A stretch of 64,000 nucleotides of DNA from Pseudomonas nitroreducens (lineage in GTDB: Bacteria; Pseudomonadota; Gammaproteobacteria; Pseudomonadales; Pseudomonadaceae), in the NCBI RefSeq assembly GCF_024170165.1, contig NZ_JALJXP010000001.1:558001-622000 (forward strand), written 5' to 3'. Numbering within the stretch: the first letter of the stretch is position 1; every line of letters starts with the position of its first letter. The position numbers and the translations under genes were made by a program. The notes under the pieces are model-generated. The model did no database searches and was not told the DNA's origin. It worked only from the letters and a program-made list of their open reading frames with translations. Below, piece after piece: positions 32,780-42,384 of this stretch.

Positions 32780-33277
32780 GTGCGCCGTATTTCCCTCGCT
32801 CTGCTGTTGATTGCCCTCGCTGCCAGCAGTGGCTGTGCTGTGAAGAAGAATTTCTATGCATCCGGTGGCAGTCGCGCAGACGGCACTGTCGACCTGGCCT
32901 ACGACGTCCAGCAGTTCGAGCAGCCGGTCGTCGACGTGTCGCAAGCCCAGGCCATTGCCAAGTCCAAGTGCCAGGTGTGGGGCTATCAGGATGCCGAGGC
33001 CTTTGGCGGCCAGACCCAACACTGCAACCAGTTCAATGGGTACGGCACCTGCATCGCCGCGCAGATCGTGGTCAAGTATCAGTGCCTGGGTAATCTCGGC
33101 ACGCAGGTCGGCCAGAGTGCAGCTGCACCTCTGCAGATTCAGCCGCAAGCCCAGTCTGCTTCCAATGGTTCGCTGAACAAGGCTCAATGGCAGCAGCAAC
33201 AGCTGCAAATGTTGCAGGCGACACCGATGTCGTACGAGGAATACCAGCGCCGCTATCAGCAGATCATGGCGCAGTAA
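32780..33277 (+). CDS. YecR-like lipoprotein with C-terminal YEEY motif
   Basis: A 165-residue lipoprotein (SSGC, Cys18). The mature N-terminal part resembles YecR of E. coli, a flagellar-regulon lipoprotein: [15 protein letters not shown], then [18 protein letters not shown], then VVKYQC, with paired cysteines. The tail [22 protein letters not shown] closely matches the end of the lipoprotein encoded at 31239, although the rest does not align. An AAGGAGGT ribosome site precedes the GTG at 32780. An intrinsic terminator follows. Confidence 0.72.
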   Translation: MRRISLALLLIALAASSGCAVKKNFYASGGSRADGTVDLAYDVQQFEQPVVDVSQAQAIAKSKCQVWGYQDAEAFGGQTQHCNQFNGYGTCIAAQIVVKYQCLGNLGTQVGQSAAAPLQIQPQAQSASNGSLNKAQWQQQQLQMLQATPMSYEEYQRRYQQIMAQ

Positions 33278-33300
33278 GCCCGGCAGTGCCGGCGAAAACA

Positions 33301-33328
33301 AAAAAGGCCCGCATCTGCGGGCCTTTTT
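33301..33328 (+). terminator. Intrinsic terminator after the YecR-like gene
   Basis: AAAAAGGCCCGCA then TCTGCGGGCCTTTTT gives a strong GGCCCGCA/TGCGGGCC stem flanked by A and T runs, so it could work in both directions, also behind the tRNA on the minus strand. Confidence 0.9.
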
Positions 33329-33360
33329 ACGGCTTTCCCTGGGCAAGGAAAGCGAGGAGA

Positions 33361-33437
33361 TGGCGCACCAGGCGGGATTCGAACCCACGACCCCTGCCTT
33401 CGGAGGGCAGTACTCTATCCAGCTGAGCTACTGGTGC
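33361..33437 (-). tRNA. tRNA-Arg (anticodon CCG)
   Basis: On the minus strand the 77-base gene starts GCACCAGTAGCTCAGCTGG, has anticodon loop CTCCGAA within a CTGCC/GGCAG stem, T-arm GTGGGTTCGAATCCCGC, and ends CTGGTGCG plus an encoded CCA. The acceptor stem GCACCAG/CTGGTGC pairs fully. Anticodon CCG reads the Arg codon CGG. It precedes the gabDT region, as I recall for P. aeruginosa. Confidence 0.96.
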
Positions 33438-34093
33438 GTATGCCGCGGCTGGCGCGGCAGGCGGCAATCATACGCATCTCCCGTGCGGGCGTCCAATGCA
33501 GGTACGCTCGTTCATGATATCGAACGAAAACTGCCGCCTGTCGGTAGAACTCCGCCGAAAACCCGCTGCAATCTGATAGCTTCGTTGGTTTTGTCGAACG
33601 AGCTCTTGCCCTTTGCAGTCGAGGGCCCTAGGATTCGTTTGAGATTTCAAACGCCTCCCCATCACAACAACAGGAGACCGGAGCATTGGCATCACACCAG
33701 CCGGCCATCAGCCTGCGGGATGACAGTCTTCCGTTGCACCCACCGCATGTCCCTTGTGACAGGTCTCCGTGCGGCTTCCGTCGATCAGCGTACCGGAAGG
33801 TTGTAGGGCAGGCGTACTCCTGGGCCGAGCCCGGGAATCTGTGCGTGAACGAGTTCAACCAGACCGGGCAATGACCCCGGCCTGCGTTTTTTCGTGTCCG
33901 CATGCCGAGCGAACTAAGAGCCGTTCGCCTGGCATCGCCTCCAAGCTGAGGCGACGTTCGCCTTCCGCGTCGATACTGATCGGCCGGGGTGAATGAACGG
34001 CAGAGGCTGCGGTCTCTCCCATCCAGACAACAAGGCAGGCGGGACTCGAGTCAGACCCGCCGTCCACAGGCTTTCCTCGAAAGGAGACAGGTC
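33438..34093. other. Intergenic region upstream of gabD with promoter-like sites
   Basis: These 656 bases hold a promoter-like TTGCCC-N17-TAGGAT (33606-33634), an operator-like dyad beside it, and a possible short open frame of 62 codons (33686-33874) that begins with TTG nine bases after an AGGAG. Its translation has no recognised domain. A T-run (GCGTTTTTTCG) follows at about 33884. A strong AAGGAGA precedes gabD. Confidence 0.5.
33636..33653. promoter_or_regulatory. Operator-like dyad near the predicted gabDT promoter
   Basis: CGTTTGA-GATT-TCAAACG is a perfect seven-base inverted repeat covering the expected start of a TTGCCC-N17-TAGGAT promoter. It may bind a regulator of the gab genes. 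No regulator gene lies in the immediate neighbourhood. Confidence 0.45.
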
Positions 34094-35545
34094 ATGCAAC
34101 TCAATGATGCCAAGCTGTTCCGCCAACAGGCTTACATTGACGGTTCCTGGGTCGACGCCGACAACGGCAAGACCATCAACGTGAACAACCCGGCCACCAA
34201 CGAGATCATCGGCACTGTGCCGAAGATGGGCGCCGACGAAACCCGTCGTGCCATCGAAGCCGCCGACAAGGCCCTGCCGGCCTGGCGTGCGCTGACCGCC
34301 AAGGAACGCGCCAACAAGCTGCGCAAGTGGTTCGACCTGATGATCGCCAACCAGGACGACCTGGCCCGCCTGATGACCATCGAGCAGGGCAAGCCGCTGG
34401 CCGAAGCCAAGGGCGAGATCGCCTATGCCGCCTCCTTCCTCGAGTGGTTCGGCGAAGAAGCCAAGCGCATCTACGGTGACACCATTCCGGGCCACCAGCC
34501 CGACAAGCGCATCATCGTGATCAAGCAGCCGATCGGCGTGACCGCGGCCATCACTCCGTGGAACTTCCCGTCCGCGATGATCACCCGCAAGGCCGGCCCG
34601 GCCCTGGCCGCTGGCTGCACCATGGTGCTCAAGCCTGCTTCGCAGACCCCGTACTCCGCCCTGGCCCTGGCCGAGCTGGCCGAGCGCGCCGGTATTCCGA
34701 AGGGCGTGTTCAGCGTCGTCACCGGCAGCGCCGGCGAAGTCGGCGGTGAGCTGACCAGCAACCCGATCGTGCGCAAGCTGACCTTCACCGGTTCCACCGA
34801 GATCGGTCGCCAGCTGATGGCCGAATGCGCCAAGGACATCAAGAAAGTGTCCCTGGAACTGGGCGGCAACGCTCCGTTCATCGTGTTCGACGATGCCGAC
34901 CTGGACGCCGCCGTCGAAGGCGCGCTGATCTCCAAGTACCGCAACAACGGCCAGACCTGCGTCTGCGCCAACCGCCTGTACGTTCAGGACGGCGTGTACG
35001 ACGCCTTCGTCGAGAAGCTGAAGGTCGCCGTGGCCAAGCTGAACATCGGCAACGGCCTGGAGCAGGGCATCACCACCGGCCCGCTGATCGATTCCAAGGC
35101 TGTGGCCAAGGTCGAAGAGCACATCGCCGACGCCGTTTCCAAGGGCGCCAAGGTCCTCACCGGCGGCAAGCCGCACGCCCTGGGTGGCACCTTCTTCGAG
35201 CCGACCATCCTGGTCGACGTACCGAAGTCCGCCCTGGTGTCCAAGGACGAGACCTTCGGCCCGCTGGCGCCGGTGTTCCGCTTCAAGGACGAGGCCGAAG
35301 TCATCGCCATGTCCAACGACACCGAGTTCGGCCTGGCTTCCTACTTCTACGCCCGCGACCTGGCCCGCGTGTTCCGCGTTGCCGAGCAGCTGGAATACGG
35401 CATGGTGGGTATCAACACCGGCCTGATCTCCAACGAAGTGGCGCCGTTCGGCGGCATCAAGGCCTCCGGCCTGGGCCGTGAAGGTTCGAAGTACGGCATC
35501 GAGGACTACCTCGAAGTCAAATACCTCTGCCTCGGCGGTATCTGA
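34094..35545 (+). CDS. gabD: Succinate-semialdehyde dehydrogenase GabD
   Basis: A 483-residue aldehyde dehydrogenase, the standard length for GabD. It oxidises succinate semialdehyde to succinate with NADP+. Catalytic Cys sits in NNGQTCVCANR near residue 288, catalytic Glu in SLELGGNAP near 254, and the cofactor loop in ITPWNFPSAM and FTGSTEIG. ATG 34094 follows AAGGAGACAGGTC; the open frame runs further upstream without a ribosome site. It is paired with gabT downstream for GABA degradation. Confidence 0.95.
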   Translation: MQLNDAKLFRQQAYIDGSWVDADNGKTINVNNPATNEIIGTVPKMGADETRRAIEAADKALPAWRALTAKERANKLRKWFDLMIANQDDLARLMTIEQGKPLAEAKGEIAYAASFLEWFGEEAKRIYGDTIPGHQPDKRIIVIKQPIGVTAAITPWNFPSAMITRKAGPALAAGCTMVLKPASQTPYSALALAELAERAGIPKGVFSVVTGSAGEVGGELTSNPIVRKLTFTGSTEIGRQLMAECAKDIKKVSLELGGNAPFIVFDDADLDAAVEGALISKYRNNGQTCVCANRLYVQDGVYDAFVEKLKVAVAKLNIGNGLEQGITTGPLIDSKAVAKVEEHIADAVSKGAKVLTGGKPHALGGTFFEPTILVDVPKSALVSKDETFGPLAPVFRFKDEAEVIAMSNDTEFGLASYFYARDLARVFRVAEQLEYGMVGINTGLISNEVAPFGGIKASGLGREGSKYGIEDYLEVKYLCLGGI

Positions 35546-35746
35546 CCCGTTTTTTCCGTGGGCGCGAGGTGGCAGGCAAGAGCTGACAGCCACCTTCGCG
35601 TCGGCGTTTTCCGGTGGTAGCACCGGACAACCCGTCCGGCGGGCCGCAAGTGCCATGACAGTCGATCATCGTATGCTGTCGTGTGTGGCTTCTCCCCGCT
35701 TTCATCCTTTGATCCGGTCGCCCGATGAGCGGCCACTGAGGAAGCT

Positions 35747-37027
35747 ATGAGCAAAACCAACGAATCCCTGCTGCAACGTCGTCAGGCCGCCGTACCGCGC
35801 GGTGTAGGCCAGATCCACCCGGTCGTCGCCGAGCGCGCCGAGAACTCCACCGTGTGGGACGTCGAAGGTCGTGAGTACATCGACTTCGCCGGCGGCATTG
35901 CCGTTCTGAACACCGGCCACCTGCACCCGAAAGTGGTTGCCGCCGTTCAGGAGCAACTGACCAAGCTGACCCACACCTGCTTCCAGGTGCTGGCGTACGA
36001 GCCCTACATCGAGCTGGCCGAAGAGATCGCCAAGCGCGTTCCGGGCAACTTCCCGAAGAAGACCCTGCTGGTCACCTCCGGCTCCGAAGCCGTTGAAAAC
36101 GCCGTCAAGATCGCCCGTGCCGCCACCGGCCGCGCTGGCGTGATCGCCTTCACCGGCGCCTACCACGGCCGTACCATGATGACCCTGGGCCTGACCGGCA
36201 AGGTCGTTCCGTACTCCGCTGGCATGGGCCTGATGCCGGGCGGCATCTTCCGCGCCCTGGCTCCGTGCGAACTGCACGGCGTGAGCGAAGACGAGTCGAT
36301 CGCCAGCATCGAGCGCATCTTCAAGAACGACGCCCAGCCGCGCGACATCGCTGCCATCATCATCGAGCCGGTTCAGGGCGAAGGTGGCTTCTACGTCAAC
36401 TCCAAGGCCTTCATGCAGCGCCTGCGCGCCCTGTGCGACGAGCACGGCATCCTGCTGATCGCCGACGAAGTGCAGACCGGCGCTGGCCGTACCGGCACCT
36501 TCTTCGCCACCGAGCAACTGGGCATCGTTCCGGACCTGACCACCTTCGCCAAGTCCGTTGGCGGTGGTTTCCCGATCTCCGGTGTTTCCGGTAAAGCTGA
36601 AATCATGGACGCCATCGCTCCCGGCGGCCTGGGCGGCACCTACGCCGGTAGCCCGATCGCTTGCGCCGCGGCCCTGGCCGTGCTGAAAGTGTTCGACGAA
36701 GAGAAGCTGCTGGAGCGTTCGCAAGCCGTTGGCGAGAGCCTGAAGGCGGGTCTGCGCGACATCCAGGCCAAGCACAAGGTCATCGGCGACGTTCGTGGCC
36801 TGGGTTCGATGATCGCCATCGAGCTGTTCGAAGGCGGCGATCACAACAAGCCGGCCGCTGAACTGGTCAGCAAGATCGTGGTTCGTGCCCGTGAGAAAGG
36901 TCTGATCCTGCTCTCCTGCGGTACCTACTACAACGTGATCCGCTTCCTGATGCCCGTCACCATCCCTGACGCGCAGCTGGAAAAAGGCCTGGCCATTCTG
37001 GCCGAGTGCTTCGACGAACTGGCCTGA
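35747..37027 (+). CDS. gabT: 4-aminobutyrate aminotransferase GabT
   Basis: A 426-residue PLP enzyme of aminotransferase class III, converting GABA and 2-oxoglutarate to succinate semialdehyde and glutamate. The PLP lysine lies in TTFAKSVGGGFPISG near residue 269, preceded by IADEVQTGAGRTGTFFA, and the substrate loop TGAYHGRTMMTLGLTGK is clear. It starts about 200 bases after gabD, with a GAGGAAGCT ribosome site. Its product feeds GabD. A strong terminator follows. Confidence 0.95.
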   Translation: MSKTNESLLQRRQAAVPRGVGQIHPVVAERAENSTVWDVEGREYIDFAGGIAVLNTGHLHPKVVAAVQEQLTKLTHTCFQVLAYEPYIELAEEIAKRVPGNFPKKTLLVTSGSEAVENAVKIARAATGRAGVIAFTGAYHGRTMMTLGLTGKVVPYSAGMGLMPGGIFRALAPCELHGVSEDESIASIERIFKNDAQPRDIAAIIIEPVQGEGGFYVNSKAFMQRLRALCDEHGILLIADEVQTGAGRTGTFFATEQLGIVPDLTTFAKSVGGGFPISGVSGKAEIMDAIAPGGLGGTYAGSPIACAAALAVLKVFDEEKLLERSQAVGESLKAGLRDIQAKHKVIGDVRGLGSMIAIELFEGGDHNKPAAELVSKIVVRAREKGLILLSCGTYYNVIRFLMPVTIPDAQLEKGLAILAECFDELA

Positions 37028-37053
37028 GCCTTACCGCTCTAACGGTTCGAGAG

Positions 37054-37081
37054 AAAGGCCCGCGCAAGCGGGCCTTTTTTT
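37054..37081 (+). terminator. Intrinsic terminator after gabT
   Basis: AAAGGCCCGCGCAAGCGGGCC followed by seven T. It lies 27 bases after the gabT stop codon. Confidence 0.9.
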
Positions 37082-37288
37082 ATGCCCGCGCTTTGGGCGT
37101 GTTCTTTGTGCGAAATGTCCGTCGAAGTTGATGGCGCGCATGGGAAAGCTCGTGGGCTTTGGACTACGCTGCGCAGTATCCGAAGGCCGTTGGCCGGCGG
37201 CATCCGAAGGACCGGGCACTCGACAGGGATGGCTCTGGATCGGCTGTTTCCGCCCGCGACGGCAGACGTCCCGAACGAGGTGCGATCC

Positions 37289-38485
37289 ATGAGCGTTTCT
37301 CCCGGCGTGCTGGTGGCTGCCAGCGACCCCTGGAGCCGTGAGCTGCTCGGCCAGCTGGTGCTGAGCGTGCGTTGCGACGCCAATGTCGAATTCTGCGAAG
37401 ACGGTGACACGGCCATCGAGGCCTGCCGCCGTCATCCCTTCGCGCTGATCCTGGCGGAGCGTGAACTGCCCGGCAGCGATGGCCTGGAGTTGCTGCGCCA
37501 TGTGCGCATGCGCCGCCGCGGCCCGGTTGCCCAGCCCTTCATCCTGATCAGCTCCAAGGCCGACGCCGCCAGCGTCCGCGCGGCCTTGCCGCTGGCGCCC
37601 ACCGCCTACCTGGTCAAACCCTTCAACGCCGAGAACCTGCGCGAACGCCTGCGCTCGCTGTTGCTGGCGCCGGGTGAGAACGTCGTCTGCGAGTTGCCGA
37701 CGCTGGAGCAGAGCCTGTCGCTGGAGCGCTTCCTGCAGACCGAGCGCGATGCCACCGAAGGCGCGCCGCTGATGGGTGAGGTTGGTGCGGCGGTGAATCG
37801 CTGCATGGAGGCCGGTGACGTCAATCTGGAGATGCTCGAACAGGAGTTCGGCCACGACCCGCAGATCACCGCCTGCCTGATCTCCGCCGCTAACAGCGCC
37901 GCGCGGCACGTCGGCATGCCCTGCCAGACGCTGATGCAGGCGCTGTCGCGGCTGGGCGTGGCGCAGGCGCTGAACCTGATGCTGGCAGTCGCGCTGCAGC
38001 GCGCCGCGACCCTCGATGATCCGCTGCTCAAGGAGCACGCCGGGCGTTTCTGGGAGCTGTCCCAACATACCGCCGACGCTGCGTTTGCGCTGGCCGAGTC
38101 CCTCGGCGCCGATGCTGACCGCTGCTTTACCGCCGGCCTGCTGCACTGTCTGGGCGATCTTGCGCTGCTGCGCAGTCTGCAGGACTGGCACAGCGCGGGT
38201 GGCGAGCTGAGTGAGGCGGATGTGGATAGGGCCCTGAAGGAGCACGGCGCGAGCTTCGGCTCCGCTCTGCGCACCCGCTGGCGCCTGCCGCTGGAGCTGC
38301 GCAACCTGATCGCCGCTGCCTACGCCATCGATAACGGCGTGTTCAGCCGCGAGGCACTGATAGTCAACCTGGCGGCCAGTGCGGCGCGTCTGCCCGAGGA
38401 GGAGTTGCCCAGGCTCAAGGACCACAAGGCCGCGCGCATGCTGCAGCTGACGCCGGCGCAGCTGGGTTATCTAGGGCGGACCTAG
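37289..38485 (+). CDS. Degenerate receiver plus HDOD domain protein
   Basis: A 398-residue protein. Residues 5-122 fold as a response-regulator receiver, but the phosphoacceptor Asp is replaced by Glu57 (LAERELPGSDG) and the usual acidic pair after strand 1 is absent (LVAASDPW). The switch Ser and the YLVKPF Lys remain. Residues about 155-350 are an HDOD domain (LISAANSAARHVGMP, TLMQALSRLGVAQALNLML, GLLHCLGDLALL). HDOD proteins act in signalling without phosphodiesterase activity. ATG 37289 has GAGG upstream; the open frame extends to 37082 without support. Confidence 0.82.
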   Translation: MSVSPGVLVAASDPWSRELLGQLVLSVRCDANVEFCEDGDTAIEACRRHPFALILAERELPGSDGLELLRHVRMRRRGPVAQPFILISSKADAASVRAALPLAPTAYLVKPFNAENLRERLRSLLLAPGENVVCELPTLEQSLSLERFLQTERDATEGAPLMGEVGAAVNRCMEAGDVNLEMLEQEFGHDPQITACLISAANSAARHVGMPCQTLMQALSRLGVAQALNLMLAVALQRAATLDDPLLKEHAGRFWELSQHTADAAFALAESLGADADRCFTAGLLHCLGDLALLRSLQDWHSAGGELSEADVDRALKEHGASFGSALRTRWRLPLELRNLIAAAYAIDNGVFSREALIVNLAASAARLPEEELPRLKDHKAARMLQLTPAQLGYLGRT

Positions 38486-38769
38486 GGCTGGGGCGGACTT
38501 AGGGCGATCCAGAGCGCCACGGCGATCATCGCCAGCAATACCAGGGCGCCCGCCAGCTGGACCAGCCAGTCGGTGCCGCGAAAGTCATCGGGAAAGGCGG
38601 GTCCCCGGGGTTTCCGGCCGAGCGTCAAGGCGCGCAGCAGAAGCCATCCGAGCAGGTAACTGAAGCGATTGAACAGCGCGTCGAGCAGCCCTTCGAAGAC
38701 CAGTTCCAGACCCAGCAGCAGGAGGCGGAGCAGACGCCCGAGCAGGGCGGTGGGAAGGTCGTCGAGCAT
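38482..38769 (-). CDS. Small hypothetical membrane protein
   Basis: A 95-residue protein with a Leu-rich N-terminal amphipathic region (residues 5-50) and a clear C-terminal membrane helix near residues 70-90 (LAGALVLLAMIAVALWI). No family is recognised. Its end overlaps the stop of the convergent HDOD gene by four bases. It lies just downstream of argH on the same strand, with a GGCCGCGCC/GGCGCGGCC hairpin (38790-38811) between. Confidence 0.65.
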   Translation of the reverse strand: MLDDLPTALLGRLLRLLLLGLELVFEGLLDALFNRFSYLLGWLLLRALTLGRKPRGPAFPDDFRGTDWLVQLAGALVLLAMIAVALWIALSPPQP

Positions 38770-38820
38770 GGGAATCCGTTCCCCTCGATGGCCGCGCCGG
38801 GTGGCGCGGCCTGATGGCGC

Positions 38821-40215
38821 TTAGCGCGTGCCCAGCAGTTCCTGGCCGCGAGCGACGGCGGCGCGGACCTGGTTCGGGGCGGTGCCGCCGATGTGGTCGC
38901 GGGCATTCACCGAGCCTTCCAGGGTCAGCACGACGAACACGTCGTCATCGATCTGGTCGCTGAACTGACGCAGCTCATCCAGGCTCATTTCGGCCAGGTC
39001 CTTGCCGCTGTCCACGCCGTATTTCACCGCGTGGCCGACGATTTCGTGGCAATCGCGGAACGGCAGGCCGCGGCGCACCAGGTAGTCGGCCAGGTCGGTG
39101 GCGGTGGAGAAGCCGCGGCGGGCCGCTTCGCGCATGATCTCGCGCTTGGGCTTGATCGCCGGAACCATGTCGGCAAAGGCACGCAGGCTGTCGCGCAGGG
39201 TGTCGGCGGCGTCGAACAGCGGCTCCTTGTCTTCCTGGTTGTCCTTGTTGTACGCCAGCGGCTGGCCCTTCATCAGGGTCAGCAGGCCGGCGAGGTGGCC
39301 GAACACGCGGCCGGACTTGCCACGCACCAGCTCCGGTACGTCCGGGTTCTTCTTCTGCGGCATGATCGAGGAGCCGGTGCAGAAGCGGTCGGGCAGGTCG
39401 ATGAACTGGAACTGGGCGCTGGTCCAGAGCACCAGCTCTTCGGAGAAGCGCGACAGGTGCATCATCGCCACAGCGGCAGCAGCGCAGAATTCGATGGCGA
39501 AGTCACGGTCGGACACGCCGTCCAGCGAGTTGCCGGAGATCGCTTCGAATCCCAGCAGTTCGCAGGTGATGGTCCGGTCGATCGGGTAGGTGGTGCCCGC
39601 CAGCGCGGCGCTGCCCAGGGGCATGCGGTTGGCGCGCTTGCGGCAGTCCACCAGGCGCTCGTAGTCGCGGCTGAGCATTTCGAACCAGGCCAGCAGGTGG
39701 TGGCCGAAGGTCACCGGCTGCGCGGTCTGCAGGTGGGTGAAGCCGGGCATGATGGTGTCGGCTTCGGCTTCCGCCAGACCCAGCAGGCCCTGTTGCAGGC
39801 GGGTGATCTCGGCGAGGATCAGGTCGATTTCGTCACGCAGCCACAGGCGGATGTCGGTGGCGACCTGGTCGTTGCGCGAACGGCCGGTGTGCAGTTTCTT
39901 GCCGGTGACCCCAATGCGGTCGGTCAGGCGTGCTTCGATGTTCATGTGCACGTCTTCCAGGTCGACGCGCCAGTCGAAGGTGCCGGCCTCGATCTCGCTC
40001 TGGATCTGCTGGAGACCGTCGATGATGGTGTCGCGCTCGGCGTCGCTCAGTACGCCGACCTTGGCCAGCATGGTGGCGTGGGCCTTGGAGCCCATGATGT
40101 CGTGGCGATAGAGGCGCTTGTCGAAGTCGACGGAAGCGGTGAAGCGGGCGACAAAGGCATCGACGGGCTCGCTGAAACGGCCGCCCCAGGACTGGTTGGT
40201 CTTCTCTACGCTCAT
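38821..40215 (-). CDS. argH: Argininosuccinate lyase ArgH
   Basis: A 464-residue fumarase/aspartase superfamily enzyme that splits argininosuccinate into arginine and fumarate, the last step of arginine synthesis. The signature [12 protein letters not shown] lies near residue 281, and [13 protein letters not shown] near 110 and [15 protein letters not shown] near 155 carry active-site residues. ATG 40215 gives the standard N terminus [16 protein letters not shown]. It is divergent from algZ, the order known from P. aeruginosa. Confidence 0.96.
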   Translation of the reverse strand: MSVEKTNQSWGGRFSEPVDAFVARFTASVDFDKRLYRHDIMGSKAHATMLAKVGVLSDAERDTIIDGLQQIQSEIEAGTFDWRVDLEDVHMNIEARLTDRIGVTGKKLHTGRSRNDQVATDIRLWLRDEIDLILAEITRLQQGLLGLAEAEADTIMPGFTHLQTAQPVTFGHHLLAWFEMLSRDYERLVDCRKRANRMPLGSAALAGTTYPIDRTITCELLGFEAISGNSLDGVSDRDFAIEFCAAAAVAMMHLSRFSEELVLWTSAQFQFIDLPDRFCTGSSIMPQKKNPDVPELVRGKSGRVFGHLAGLLTLMKGQPLAYNKDNQEDKEPLFDAADTLRDSLRAFADMVPAIKPKREIMREAARRGFSTATDLADYLVRRGLPFRDCHEIVGHAVKYGVDSGKDLAEMSLDELRQFSDQIDDDVFVVLTLEGSVNARDHIGGTAPNQVRAAVARGQELLGTR

Positions 40216-40447
40216 GGATCTCTCTCGCTGAAACGGGCAGGCGCGGCGCGCGGCCTGCATGAAGGGCAAAGTGCGACGATAATAGCAGGCTGAAGGACAA
40301 AACCGGCGGCGCTTTGGCAGGTTGCGGCGGGGGAGTGGCGGTGAATCGTCGCGAGCCCCGTGCCGATCTTTGCGCTGTCCGACAATTCCTGGCTTTTGGT
40401 CGCACGCGGCGCTTGCCGCCGTGCAGGCGCTTACGGAAACTGCGTCG

Positions 40448-41518
40448 ATGCCCAGACTGACGAAGACCGGCGACCAGCCGGCGCCCAACGAAGACTATTT
40501 CATCCCCGAACTCTGCCAGCCCGAAGCGCTGTTCAGCCTGGTGCTGCTCGCCGAACTGCTGGTGCTCGTGCTGGTGCTCGCCGAGCCGATGACGCCCAGC
40601 TTCAACTGGGTGCGCCTGGCCCTTTCCTCGCTGTTCGTGCAGTGGATCGTGCTGCTCTCGGCCGGCCTGCTATGCCAGTTGCGGCCGTTCATGGCGCGCT
40701 GGCCGGCATGGTTCTCCGGGCTGCTCAGCTGCGCGCTGGTGGTCCTGCTGACGCTGGGCTGCACCTGGGTGGCGGATTATTTCTCCCTCGGCGGGCCCAT
40801 GAGCCGCACCGGCGAGGTCAACCTTTACCTGCGCCATGCGTTGATTGCGCTCATCATGTCCACGCTGTTGCTACGCTACTTTTACCTGGTGAGCCAATGG
40901 CGAAGGCAGGAGCAGGCAGAACTGCGGGCGCGGATCGAATCGCTGCAGGCGCGCATCCGTCCGCACTTCCTGTTCAACAGCCTCAACAGCATCGCCAGCC
41001 TGATCGAGATCGATCCGGGCAAGGCCGAGCTGGCGGTACTGAATCTTTCGGACCTTTTTCGCGCCAGCCTGGCCAAACCTGGAACATTAATTTCCTGGGG
41101 AGAGGAACTTGAGCTGGCCAGACGCTATCTTTCCATTGAGCAGTTCCGTCTTGGCGACCGGTTGCAGATGGACTGGCAGGTGAGCGGCGTGCCCGAAGGC
41201 GTGCCGATTCCCCAGTTGACGCTGCAGCCGTTGCTCGAGAACTCATTGATTTATGGCATCCAGCCGCGCATCGAAGGCGGTCTGGTGAAAGTTGAGGCGG
41301 ACTACCGTGACGGTGTGTTCCAGCTCTGCGTGAGCAACCCGTACGACGAAGCGACCGAGACGCTGCCCACGAAGGGGACCAAGCAGGCCCTGCAGAATAT
41401 TGCAGCGCGACTTGCGGCACTTTTCGGGCCAAAAGCTAGTCTCACCGTCGAGCGCCGTGACGGACGGCACTTCACCTGTCTACGCTATCCATGTGCGCGT
41501 CTCATGCAGGAAGCCTGA
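40448..41518 (+). CDS. algZ: AlgZ/FimS, LytS-type sensor kinase
   Basis: A 356-residue inner-membrane sensor. The N-terminal 150 residues have four to six hydrophobic helices, followed by a short coiled coil and the His_kinase block [20 protein letters not shown] with His173. The ATP-binding part has [16 protein letters not shown]. In P. aeruginosa AlgZ (FimS) pairs with AlgR to control twitching motility, alginate and virulence. algR begins four bases after its stop. ATG 40448 is chosen from length agreement; no strong ribosome site is seen. Confidence 0.92.
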   Translation: MPRLTKTGDQPAPNEDYFIPELCQPEALFSLVLLAELLVLVLVLAEPMTPSFNWVRLALSSLFVQWIVLLSAGLLCQLRPFMARWPAWFSGLLSCALVVLLTLGCTWVADYFSLGGPMSRTGEVNLYLRHALIALIMSTLLLRYFYLVSQWRRQEQAELRARIESLQARIRPHFLFNSLNSIASLIEIDPGKAELAVLNLSDLFRASLAKPGTLISWGEELELARRYLSIEQFRLGDRLQMDWQVSGVPEGVPIPQLTLQPLLENSLIYGIQPRIEGGLVKVEADYRDGVFQLCVSNPYDEATETLPTKGTKQALQNIAARLAALFGPKASLTVERRDGRHFTCLRYPCARLMQEA

Positions 41519-41522
41519 GCTT

Positions 41523-42269
41523 ATGAATGTCCTGATCGTCGATGACGAACCCCTGGCGCGAGAGCGCCTGGCCCGGCTGGTGGGGCAACTGGACGGCTAT
41601 CGCGTCCTCGAGCCATCCGCCAGCAACGGCGAAGAAGCGCTGACGCTGATCGACAGCCTGAAGCCGGATATCGTCCTGCTGGATATCCGCATGCCCGGCC
41701 TGGATGGGCTTCAGGTGGCCGCCAAGCTGTGCGAGCGCGAAGCCCCGCCGGCGGTGATTTTCTGTACCGCCCATGATGAATTCGCCCTGGAGGCGTTCCA
41801 GGTCAGTGCGGTCGGCTACCTGGTCAAGCCGGTCCGCAGCGAGGACCTGGCCGACGCCCTGAAGAAAGCCTCGCGGCCTAACCGCGTGCAGCTTGCGGCG
41901 CTGACCAAGCCCCCGGCGGCCGGTGGCCCCGGCCCGCGCAGCCACATCAGTGCGCGGACCCGCAAGGGCATCGAGCTGATCCCGCTGGAAGACGTGATCT
42001 TCTTCATCGCCGACCACAAGTACGTGACCCTGCGCCACGCGGGCGGCGAAGTGCTGCTGGACGAACCGCTGAAGGCGCTGGAGGACGAGTTCGGTGACCG
42101 CTTCGTGCGCATCCACCGCAACGCGCTGGTCTCCCGCGAGCGTATCGAACGCCTGCAGCGCACCCCGCTGGGGCACTTCCAGTTGTACCTGAAAGGACTC
42201 AACGGCGACGCGCTGACCGTCAGCCGCCGCCATGTCGCCGGTGTCCGGCGACTCATGCATAACCTGTAG
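41523..42269 (+). CDS. algR: AlgR, LytTR-type response regulator
   Basis: The 248-residue length is exactly that remembered for P. aeruginosa AlgR. Receiver residues are VDDEP at 6-10, phosphoacceptor Asp54 in [12 protein letters not shown], Thr in FCTAHDEFA and Lys in [10 protein letters not shown]. Residues about 140-245 form a LytTR DNA-binding domain ([34 protein letters not shown]). It regulates pili, alginate and other surface traits with AlgZ. A terminator-like hairpin follows before hemC. Confidence 0.95.
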   Translation: MNVLIVDDEPLARERLARLVGQLDGYRVLEPSASNGEEALTLIDSLKPDIVLLDIRMPGLDGLQVAAKLCEREAPPAVIFCTAHDEFALEAFQVSAVGYLVKPVRSEDLADALKKASRPNRVQLAALTKPPAAGGPGPRSHISARTRKGIELIPLEDVIFFIADHKYVTLRHAGGEVLLDEPLKALEDEFGDRFVRIHRNALVSRERIERLQRTPLGHFQLYLKGLNGDALTVSRRHVAGVRRLMHNL

Positions 42270-42290
42270 CGACACAGTGCCGCAGCACTC

Positions 42291-42321
42291 GAAGCCCGGG
42301 GGCCACCCCCCCCGGGCTTTT
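42291..42321 (+). terminator. Intrinsic terminator after algR
   Basis: GAAGCCCGGGGG and CCCCCGGGCTTTTC form a ten-base GC-rich stem with a short loop and a TTTTC tail, about 21 bases after the algR stop. Confidence 0.8.
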
Positions 42322-42384
42322 CGTTTGCGTGAGCTGTTATCATGCGGGCACTTTCTTGCACGCTTCCTTTGCCTGGAAATGCCC

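Noticed and set aside
33361-34093. Genomic island integrated at the tRNA-Arg gene
   Set aside because: No integrase gene and no second copy of the tRNA 3' end were seen; the following gabDT genes are core metabolic genes.
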